Shown: one piece after another, positions 1-4,506 of the stretch
Numbering within the stretch: position 1 is the stretch's first letter
How the letters are laid out: every line of letters starts with the position of its first letter
DNA from: Acidobacteriota bacterium
GTDB taxonomy: Bacteria; Acidobacteriota; Aminicenantia; UBA2199
Reading direction: 5' to 3'
Assembly: GCA_021817755.1 (NCBI GenBank)
Contig: JAKAGC010000347.1
Coordinates: 1 to 5,317, forward strand
Length of the DNA: 5,317 nucleotides
Position numbers and translations under genes: made by a program
Notes under the pieces: generated by a model
The model's input: the letters and a program-made list of their open reading frames with translations, nothing else
Database searches by the model: none
Told to the model about the DNA's origin: nothing

Positions 1-964
1 GGTTCACAGAAAGATCAATGTTCTGAGTAAGATTCTGAGTAGTCTTTTTCTGTCTATCATACACCATGAGCCGTTCCATATCGGATTCATAGCCAGGGGT
101 TTTCATTACGAGATAGGCAATATACCGTCCATCGGGAGAATAGACCGGTTGCCGGTCCAGTGCAGGATTATCGGTAATACGAGTTTCCTTCATGGTTTCT
201 GTTTGAAGTACAAAAATATCGTGATTTGTACTGAGAGCCGGTACTGGAGAATCGTTTCGTACAAAACAGACTTCATCCCCTTGGGGTGAAATATCGAAAC
301 TCGAACCGGAAGTAAGAGAAACAGGAGGGACATCGGCATCAAAGGGAGTGATATCTTTTAAGATTCCATCGGGGTAACTGATCAGGAAAAGATGATTCCG
401 GGTATCGCCAAGCCATTGTTTACCTTCACGGAAAAGAAGCCGATCGATAGCCCTTGCTTTGGAAGCGGGTAACTCTTTTTTTGTCCAGTTCTCGATGTTT
501 TGCTTATTTTCGGGTAGTACGTTAGAAGTACACAGAATGTGCTTCCCGTTAGCAGACCAAATCGGAGAAGAGAGATCGATAGTTGAAGAAGTAAATTTTT
601 TAGCTTCTCCTCCATCGATACCAATAATATAAATACTCGCATTTTCTCCCCTTCCGGAAATAAATGCGATATGTTTCGAATCAGGGGACCATGAGGGTGA
701 ATCATCGTTTTTAGGACTATTGGTCAATTGAAAAAGAGATCCACCTTTTACTGACAATAGCCATATATCGCTGTTTGAGGAATTAGTTGCAAGATCCGGA
801 ACTGAAACGGTAAAGGCAATCCAATTTCCGTCGGGTGATACTGTAGGACTTGAAACTCTTTTAATTTTAAAAATATCTTCGGGTGCAATTGGACGCAGAG
901 TCTGAGAATGAATGGATATCCCAACCAGACTAAGAATAATAATAAAAAGGAAAAATTTTTTCAT
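1..964 (-). CDS. Exported S9-family (prolyl-oligopeptidase-like) serine peptidase, N-terminal half, cut by window edge
   Basis: The frame is open from the ATG at 964 to the window edge and gives 321 residues without a stop. Residues 1-20 look like a signal peptide: MKK, a hydrophobic stretch FFLFIIILSLVGI, then a likely cut near IHS-Q, so the enzyme should be exported. The rest is a beta-propeller of WD40/TolB-like blades, seen as repeated SPDG-type turns: VSPDGNWIAF (42-51), WSPDSKHIAF (92-101), WSANGKHIL (136-144), ISPQGDEVCF (225-234) and YSPDGRYIAY (275-284). The stretches AIDRLLFR (172-179) and TPFDADVPPV (206-215), and the RLMVYDR region (298-304), match the propeller of acylaminoacyl-peptidase/DPP-type S9 enzymes as I know them. 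These are usually around 650-700 residues, with the Ser-Asp-His catalytic domain at the C-terminus, which here lies outside the window. The start is supported by GAGG at 971-974, six bases before the ATG. The likely role is cutting peptides in the periplasm; the substrate cannot be told. Confidence 0.88.
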   Translation of the reverse strand, partial: MKKFFLFIIILSLVGISIHSQTLRPIAPEDIFKIKRVSSPTVSPDGNWIAFTVSVPDLATNSSNSDIWLLSVKGGSLFQLTNSPKNDDSPSWSPDSKHIAFISGRGENASIYIIGIDGGEAKKFTSSTIDLSSPIWSANGKHILCTSNVLPENKQNIENWTKKELPASKARAIDRLLFREGKQWLGDTRNHLFLISYPDGILKDITPFDADVPPVSLTSGSSFDISPQGDEVCFVRNDSPVPALSTNHDIFVLQTETMKETRITDNPALDRQPVYSPDGRYIAYLVMKTPGYESDMERLMVYDRQKKTTQNLTQNIDLSVN

Positions 965-1001
965 AACCAACCTCATTTTATTTTTGTCTTTGACAACCGG
1001 A

Positions 1002-1021
1002 CCCCCTTTTGAAAAAGGGGG
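1002..1021. repeat. GC-rich perfect palindrome in the leader region of the S9 peptidase gene
   Basis: Arms CCCCCTTTT (1002-1010) and AAAAGGGGG (1013-1021) are perfectly complementary around a two-base centre; a realistic hairpin would be 8 bp with a four-base loop. After one mismatch (1001/1022) two more pairs form (999-1000 with 1023-1024). Neither strand has a proper T-tract after the stem, so it is not a convincing intrinsic terminator. It lies 38 bases upstream of the S9 peptidase ATG. A smaller repeat, TTGTC-ttt-GACAA, sits at 984-996 between it and the ribosome binding site. C5T4/A4G5 palindromes resemble interspersed REP-like elements common in many genomes, but only one copy is visible here. 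Confidence 0.5.
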
Positions 1022-1121
1022 CCCTGGACCCACCTAAAACTTTTGCTAACCTATAATTTTTACTAAAAGATAGTAATGGAGCAAAAAACAGTTTTTTTTA
1101 AATATCCAATTACGAAATGAT

Positions 1122-1160
1122 AAAGGGAAAACGAATTAAAAATGGCTTCGCTTTCCCTTT
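1122..1160 (-). terminator. Probable intrinsic terminator downstream of ahcY
   Basis: On the minus strand, AAAGGGAAAGCGAA (1160-1147) pairs with TTCGTTTTCCCTTT (1135-1122) as a continuous 14-bp stem. One position (1151/1131) is a G-U wobble on this strand, and the loop is 11 bases. On the plus strand the same position is an A-C mismatch, so the fold favours minus-strand RNA. It lies about 60 bases beyond the ahcY stop codon. The stem ends in UUU and is followed by AUCAUUU, a weak U-tract, so termination may be incomplete or factor-assisted. The fold and its position are seen directly; the function is inferred. Confidence 0.5.
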
Positions 1161-1191
1161 CTTATTAACCGGGAAACTCCGGGTATTTTAT

Positions 1192-1214
1192 ATACTATAT
1201 ATTATATATGGTAT
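1192..1214. repeat. AT-rich inverted repeat just after the ahcY stop codon
   Basis: ATAC-T-ATATAT (1192-1202) and ATATAT-G-GTAT (1204-1214) are complementary around a single central T, apart from one T/G position. It begins only a few bases beyond the ahcY stop. With almost no G or C it would be a weak hairpin. It contains TATAAT on the minus strand (1206-1201), but no -35 box lies at the right distance, so I do not call a promoter. It may help protect or process the ahcY 3' end, or it may be simple AT-rich sequence. Confidence 0.25.
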
Positions 1215-1218
1215 GTGA

Positions 1219-2643
1219 TTAATACCTGTAGTGTTCGGGTTTAAAGGGACCCTCAACGGGAACACCGATATAATCAGCCTGTTCCTTTGTTAAACGGGTG
1301 ATATTGGCATTCAATCGTCCAAGATGTAAACGTGCTACTTCTTCATCGAGTTTCTTAGGCAAGGTAAAAACTTGCTTTTCCAATTGATTGGATGCAAGCT
1401 CAATTTGAGCGAGACACTGGTTGGTAAAACTGGCACTCATTACAAAGCTGGGATGTCCTGTAGCACAACCGAGATTAACCAATCGACCTTCAGCGAGCAC
1501 AATTATAGAGTTACCGGATTCAAGTGTCCATTTATCGACCTGGGGCTTAATATTTTCTCTTTTGCATTTGGTATTATTTTCAAGGTACTCCATATCAATT
1601 TCGCTATCAAAATGACCAATATTACAGACAATAGCACCGTCTTTCATCATTTCAAGGTGTTTACCCTGGATAACATGGTAATTTCCGGTAGCAGTGACAA
1701 AGATATCGCCTTCGGGAGCGATTTCTTCGAGCGTTACAACTTCGTAACCTTCCATTGCTGCCTGTAATGCACAGATAGGATCGATTTCCGTCACATAAAC
1801 GCGAGTCCCTGATCCTTTCAAAGATTGAACGCTACCTTTTCCTACATCACCATAACCGCAAATTACAACTTTCTTCCCGGCTAACATAATATCGGTGGCG
1901 CGTCTAATTCCATCCACAAGAGATTCCCGGCATCCATAAAGATTATCAAACTTGGATTTGGTTACGGAATCATTGACATTAATTGCTGGAAATAACAATT
2001 TATTCTCTTTCGCAAGTTGGTAAAGACGATGTACACCTGTAGTGGTTTCTTCGGAAACACCTCTGATTTTTGAGGCAAGCCGGGTCCACAGTTTGGGATC
2101 TCTATTATATGCAGCTTTAATACGATCCATCAAAATCTGGAATTCCTTTACTTTATAATTTTGCTCAAGAAGAGAAGGATCATTTTCAACATTTACGCCC
2201 TGATGAATCAAAAGAGTTGCATCTCCGCCATCATCGACAATCAGATCAGGACCTGAACCATCTGGCCATATCAAAGCTTGTTCAAGACACCACCAATACT
2301 CTTCAAGGGATTCTCCTTTCCAGGCAAAAACAGCAGCGGTACCTTTTTGGGCAATAGCAGCAGCAGCATGATCCTGGGTGGAAAAAATATTACAAGAAGA
2401 CCACCTGATATCAGCGCCTAATATTGCCAATGTATCGATCAACATGGCAGTCTGGATAGTCATATGTAAGCTACCGGTTATCTTTAACCCCTTTAACGGT
2501 TTTTGGGGGCCGTATTTCTCCCTAACAGCCATTAAACCGGGCATTTCATTCTCGGCGAGGACCATCTCTTTTATTCCCCAGTCAGCCAATGAAATGTCAC
2601 GAACCTTATGTTTCAAAGATAAATCCAATTCTAAAAATGTCAT
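1219..2643 (-). CDS. ahcY: S-adenosylhomocysteine hydrolase (adenosylhomocysteinase), AhcY
   Basis: This NAD-dependent cytosolic enzyme splits S-adenosylhomocysteine (SAH), the inhibitory by-product of methyltransferases, into adenosine and homocysteine. The protein has 474 residues. Substrate-domain motifs include LHMT with His60, [11 protein letters not shown] (88-98), DDGGD with Asp138 and SEETTTG with Glu199. [16 protein letters not shown] holds Lys229, Asp233 and Cys238. The NAD-binding Rossmann loop is GYGDVGKG (263-270), with acidic Glu286 at the end of the next strand. NIGHFD (His344) and GHPSFVM (His397) follow, and the C-terminal FKPEHYRY (Lys468, Tyr472) reaches into the neighbouring subunit's NAD site. 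All residues matching the human catalytic set are present. Compared with the human enzyme there are 36 extra residues between Asp138 and Glu199, the insert typical of the longer bacterial form. The start at 2643 is chosen because AAGGAG lies seven bases before it; an in-frame ATG six codons upstream (2661) overlaps that ribosome binding site. It follows the ArsR-methyltransferase gene by 74 bases and is probably cotranscribed with it. Confidence 0.97.
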   Translation of the reverse strand: MTFLELDLSLKHKVRDISLADWGIKEMVLAENEMPGLMAVREKYGPQKPLKGLKITGSLHMTIQTAMLIDTLAILGADIRWSSCNIFSTQDHAAAAIAQKGTAAVFAWKGESLEEYWWCLEQALIWPDGSGPDLIVDDGGDATLLIHQGVNVENDPSLLEQNYKVKEFQILMDRIKAAYNRDPKLWTRLASKIRGVSEETTTGVHRLYQLAKENKLLFPAINVNDSVTKSKFDNLYGCRESLVDGIRRATDIMLAGKKVVICGYGDVGKGSVQSLKGSGTRVYVTEIDPICALQAAMEGYEVVTLEEIAPEGDIFVTATGNYHVIQGKHLEMMKDGAIVCNIGHFDSEIDMEYLENNTKCKRENIKPQVDKWTLESGNSIIVLAEGRLVNLGCATGHPSFVMSASFTNQCLAQIELASNQLEKQVFTLPKKLDEEVARLHLGRLNANITRLTKEQADYIGVPVEGPFKPEHYRY

Positions 2644-2650
2644 ATTTTCA

Positions 2651-2656
2651 CTCCTT
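2651..2656 (-). promoter_or_regulatory. Ribosome binding site that fixes the ahcY start
   Basis: The minus strand reads AAGGAG, then seven bases, then the ATG at 2643. The longer start at 2661 would put this Shine-Dalgarno sequence inside the coding region and has no site of its own, so the shorter 474-residue protein is preferred. Confidence 0.85.
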
Positions 2657-2691
2657 ATCATATATTTTCGATTTTCTAATCATTTATATTG

Positions 2692-2704
2692 GTTACATTG
2701 TAAC
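2692..2704. repeat. 13-bp inverted repeat between the ArsR-methyltransferase gene and ahcY
   Basis: GTTACA-T-TGTAAC is a perfect inverted repeat with a single central base, in the 74-base gap 49-61 bases before the ahcY start codon. It differs in sequence from the 26-bp operator in front of the regulator gene. It could be a second binding site or a small intercistronic hairpin (5-bp stem, 3-base loop). I find no convincing promoter around it, and nothing resembling an SAH riboswitch. Confidence 0.3.
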
Positions 2705-2717
2705 GCTTTATATCGAT

Positions 2718-3632
2718 TTATTTTTTTTCAGCATAAGCAAGGAATCCTTTGAGCCCTTTTTTTAGATCAAAAAAGCGAAAGGAATCGATTCGGAACCCAT
2801 TTGTTTCAAGCCATGCTTTAATATCCTGTTGGGAGAACCCTAACCACCGATCACCAAAACGTTCACGAAGAGTTTCTTCTTTATGGGTTTCGAGATCGAC
2901 AATAATAAAAGGTTTTCCTTTTTTCAAAACCCGGTGAACTTCACGAATGGCTTTCAGGGGTTCAGGAAGATGGTGAAGCACCATATTAATGACAGCCATA
3001 TCGACTTCTCCTTCTCTTAACGGAAGGTGTTCGAGTTCACCAATTCGGATATCGATATCATTCTGGTTTCCGGCAAAACGTTTTCGAGCACTTTCGAGCA
3101 TCCGAGTGGATTTTTCCACTCCTATAACGCGCTCTGATTTTTGTCTTAACGATTCTAACAAATCTCCTGTACCGCAACCCAAATCAACAGATACTTCAGA
3201 ATGGGGAGTAATAGAAAGGATCATTTGAGTGATATCCGTTTCCCCTATAATTTCCCGTTTCAACTTTTCCCAATCCTCAGCAATTGAATCAAAAAAACGA
3301 ACGGTTTCTTTTTCTCGTTCATCGAGAACTCGTCTTGCTTTCTCGAGATCTTTCGCAAAAATAGATTCCTTATTAAAAAGATAACGGATGGAATTGATAA
3401 ATGCAACTCCTTCTCCTTCTTGCACGCGAGAATAAAAGGTCCAAAGACCATCACGCCTGGATTGAAGCAGCATATTTTCGGTAAGAATTTTTAAATGCCG
3501 CGAAACTCCAGATTGTCCCATGTCAAGAATGGTAACCAATTCATTAACATTCAATTCGTGGTGAAGGGATAAATGCACTAAACGGAGTCGCGTTTCATCG
3601 GAGAGAGCTTTGAACAGATTTACTACCTTCAT
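2718..3632 (-). CDS. ArsR-family transcription regulator fused to a SAM-dependent methyltransferase domain (SahR-like)
   Basis: The protein has 304 residues in two parts. Residues 1-90 are an ArsR/SmtB winged helix: FKALSDETRLRLVHL (7-21) is the usual family opening, and QSGVSRHLKIL (40-50) is the DNA-recognition helix. The metal-binding ELCVC-type motif is replaced by ELNVNEL (26-32), so metal sensing is unlikely. Residues 95-125 form a charged helical linker. From about 146 to 246 there is a class I methyltransferase fold: motif I VDLGCGTGD (149-157), an acidic residue after strand 2 (Glu173), and DMAVINMVLHHLPEP (211-225) as in the Methyltransf_11 family. SAM or SAH binding is therefore expected; whether it methylates anything or only senses the ligand is unknown. 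It sits directly upstream of ahcY and behind a palindromic operator, so I infer an autoregulated SAH or SAM/SAH sensor, as described for SahR in Proteobacteria. The ATG at 3632 fits homologues best. A TTG at 3668 in the same frame would place the promoter inside the gene. No Shine-Dalgarno sequence precedes the ATG. Confidence 0.88.
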   Translation of the reverse strand: MKVVNLFKALSDETRLRLVHLSLHHELNVNELVTILDMGQSGVSRHLKILTENMLLQSRRDGLWTFYSRVQEGEGVAFINSIRYLFNKESIFAKDLEKARRVLDEREKETVRFFDSIAEDWEKLKREIIGETDITQMILSITPHSEVSVDLGCGTGDLLESLRQKSERVIGVEKSTRMLESARKRFAGNQNDIDIRIGELEHLPLREGEVDMAVINMVLHHLPEPLKAIREVHRVLKKGKPFIIVDLETHKEETLRERFGDRWLGFSQQDIKAWLETNGFRIDSFRFFDLKKGLKGFLAYAEKK

Positions 3633-3639
3633 GTAAATA

Positions 3640-3665
3640 ACTATATCAAGATATCTTGATATAGT
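3640..3665. promoter_or_regulatory. 26-bp perfect palindromic operator, probable site for the ArsR-methyltransferase protein
   Basis: The half-site ACTATATCAAGAT (3640-3652) is exactly repeated in reverse complement at 3653-3665, with no mismatch over 26 bp. ArsR-family dimers commonly bind 12-2-12 inverted repeats, and the length fits. The site lies 8-33 bases before the regulator's ATG. It covers the last four bases of the -35 box, the whole spacer and the complete -10 box, so a bound dimer would block RNA polymerase. The palindrome and its position are seen directly; its recognition by the neighbouring regulator is inferred. Confidence 0.82.
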
Positions 3666-3668
3666 CAA
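3640..3668 (-). promoter_or_regulatory. Sigma-70 promoter of the regulator-ahcY unit, predicted to give a leaderless mRNA
   Basis: On the minus strand, the -35 box TTGACT (3668-3663) is separated by exactly 17 bp from the -10 box TATAGT (3645-3640). Normal spacing puts transcription start at about 3634-3632, that is, at the ATG (3632) or one to two bases before it. The seven bases between the -10 box and the ATG are TATTTAC, leaving no room for a ribosome binding site. Confidence 0.75.
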
Positions 3669-3669
3669 G

Positions 3670-3688
3670 AAAAAAAATATTTTTTTTT
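3670..3688. promoter_or_regulatory. A/T-tract directly upstream of the -35 box, UP-element-like
   Basis: Eight A, then TA, then nine T form a 19-base block containing an 18-bp palindrome, one base upstream of the TTGACT -35 box. This is where an UP element contacted by the RNA polymerase alpha subunit would lie, and it may also bend the DNA. It implies a strong promoter that the operator must hold down. The tract could equally be plain intergenic AT richness. Confidence 0.45.
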
Positions 3689-3775
3689 GATGGAATTCCT
3701 GGAATTTTTAATTTAAAACATTATCCATTTTACCTGTTCCGTAGGAATAGATAAGGATTGAAACAGTTTAAGCCC

Positions 3776-3804
3776 TTGAATAATTCATGAACATATAGTA
3801 TAAT
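3776..3804 (+). promoter_or_regulatory. Near-consensus sigma-70 promoter for the DUF6677-like gene, predicted leaderless
   Basis: TTGAAT (3776-3781), 17 bp, then the perfect -10 box TATAAT (3799-3804). Six bases follow before the ATG at 3811, so the expected +1 is the A of the start codon itself. No Shine-Dalgarno sequence exists in this space. Confidence 0.75.
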
Positions 3805-3815
3805 AAATTCATGAA
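3784..3815. repeat. Two TTCATGAA palindromes flanking the -10 box
   Basis: TTCATGAA occurs at 3784-3791 in the promoter spacer and again at 3808-3815 over the start codon, 24 bp apart. The second copy extends to the 12-bp palindrome AATTCATGAATT (3806-3817). Two like sites either side of a -10 box could be an operator pair. With AT-rich sequence and a start codon inside one copy, chance remains possible. Confidence 0.3.
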
Positions 3816-4209
3816 TTCAGAAACAACTATTGATACAAAAATGAACGCAAAAGCTTACGGCATGTTTTTCGTGGGGTGGTTTATCCCCGGACTGGGACAT
3901 ATCTTACAAAGAAAATATGTCAAAGGCCTCATTTTCATGACCGGAACACTCCTACTGCTGGTACTGGGAGTAATCATGCAAGGGAAGTTTTATGATACGG
4001 GTCAAATGCATCCGCTAATGTTATTAGGATTCCTGGGCGATCTTGGTAGTGGTTTTTTTTATTTTATAATTAAATTACTTGGCCTGGGAAAAGGGAATAT
4101 TGAAGCGGTTACCTTCAATTATGGAACAACTTACATGGTCTCCGCAGGATTAATTAATTATCTTGTGGCCCTGAATGCGGCAGATATTGCGAGGGGAAAA
4201 AGAAAATGA
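3811..4209 (+). CDS. Small multi-spanning membrane protein, DUF6677-like
   Basis: The protein has 132 residues and no signal peptide cut site, with about four predicted membrane segments: roughly 15-33, 39-57, 68-90 and 106-124. The first contains WFIPGLGHIL (23-32) followed by the basic RKYVKGL, a pattern shared with TM2-type proteins. Two features agree with my memory of DUF6677 proteins from Acidobacteriota: the middle LLGFLGDLGSGFFYFIIKLLG (71-91) and the end YGTTYMVSAGLINYLVALNAADIARGK (104-130). The function of that family is not known to me. It is transcribed divergently from the ArsR-methyltransferase gene and overlaps the next small gene by four bases. The ATG at 3811 is placed exactly at the predicted transcription start; the next in-frame ATG (codon 11) also lacks a ribosome binding site, so the first is kept. 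The family assignment rests on memory of the motif pattern and was not searched. Confidence 0.75.
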   Translation: MNSETTIDTKMNAKAYGMFFVGWFIPGLGHILQRKYVKGLIFMTGTLLLLVLGVIMQGKFYDTGQMHPLMLLGFLGDLGSGFFYFIIKLLGLGKGNIEAVTFNYGTTYMVSAGLINYLVALNAADIARGKRK

Positions 4210-4379
4210 TTTTTAAAAGCCATTTAATTTCAATGCTGGTTTACTCAATAATTATATCAACACTTCTTGCATGCATTAAATATGATGAAAAAAAAGACAT
4301 CATCCGTTATGGCGTAAAGCTTTTAATTTTTATGGTATGCGGTGTAATCGTTTTCAGTTGGCTTATGTATTATCTCTAA
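4206..4379 (+). CDS. 57-residue two-helix membrane protein, translationally coupled to the upstream gene
   Basis: The ATG at 4206 overlaps the upstream TGA in an ATGA arrangement, the classic sign of translational coupling. A GAGGGG ribosome binding site (4191-4196) lies nine bases before it. The product begins MIFKSHLISMLVYS and has two hydrophobic helices, at about 8-23 and 38-56. A short charged loop KYDEKKDIIRYG (25-36) joins them, a helical hairpin. There are two cysteines (23 and 45), and the C-terminus is SWLMYYL. No known domain is recognised. The overlap suggests the two membrane proteins are made in fixed proportion and may form a complex; this is inference. The gene is short enough to be missed by automatic annotation, but the start context makes it credible. 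Confidence 0.72.
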   Translation: MIFKSHLISMLVYSIIISTLLACIKYDEKKDIIRYGVKLLIFMVCGVIVFSWLMYYL

Positions 4380-4452
4380 AAAATAAAGACATATAGAAAC
4401 ATCGATCTGTTATTAAATAGAATAAAAATAGCGGAGAGGATATTTTATCCAT

Positions 4453-4479
4453 AAAAAAAAAGGGCGCATAAATGCGCCC
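4453..4479 (-). terminator. Strong intrinsic terminator of the coiled-coil protein gene
   Basis: On the minus strand GGGCGCA, loop TTTA, TGCGCCC is followed at once by nine T (4461-4453), a textbook intrinsic terminator. It begins 27 bases beyond the stop codon at 4507. On the plus strand the same hairpin is followed by CGTTGAG, not a T-run, so it would be a poor terminator for the convergent membrane-protein genes. I see no clear terminator for those in 4380-4452. Confidence 0.9.
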
Positions 4480-4506
4480 CGTTGAGATTGAAATCAATTC
4501 TTTAAA

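Noticed and set aside
382..705. Open frame of 107 codons on the minus strand
   Set aside because: It lies within the S9 peptidase coding region in another frame. The peptidase frame has a signal peptide, repeated SPDG blades and a ribosome binding site.
990..1057. TTGACA (990-995) and TATAAT (1052-1057) on the plus strand
   Set aside because: They are 56 bp apart, so they cannot form one promoter, and no plus-strand gene follows.
1372..1767. Plus-strand open frames opposite ahcY (also 1421-1615 and 2378-2752)
   Set aside because: They are antisense shadows of a highly conserved enzyme gene, with no ribosome binding sites or recognisable protein features.
2644..2717. SAH riboswitch in front of ahcY
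   Set aside because: The 74-base gap is AT-rich and lacks the GC-rich pseudoknot-type structure expected of that riboswitch. Only a short inverted repeat is present.
2749..3454. Open frames overlapping the ArsR-methyltransferase gene (2749-2937 and 2989-3228 plus, 3260-3454 minus)
   Set aside because: They conflict with a well-supported two-domain protein and have no features of their own.
3633..3668. Twelve-residue N-terminal extension of the ArsR protein from a TTG at 3668
   Set aside because: These codons coincide with the -35 box, the palindrome and the -10 box. The ATG at 3632 starts exactly where ArsR domains usually begin.
4438..4450. GGATA-ttt-TATCC hairpin after the membrane-protein genes
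   Set aside because: The stem is only five pairs, mostly A-T, and the A-run that follows is not a T-tract. It is too weak to call a terminator.
4487..4498. ATTGA-aa-TCAAT repeat between the terminator and the coiled-coil stop codon
   Set aside because: It is five base pairs with a two-base centre, expected by chance in AT-rich sequence.
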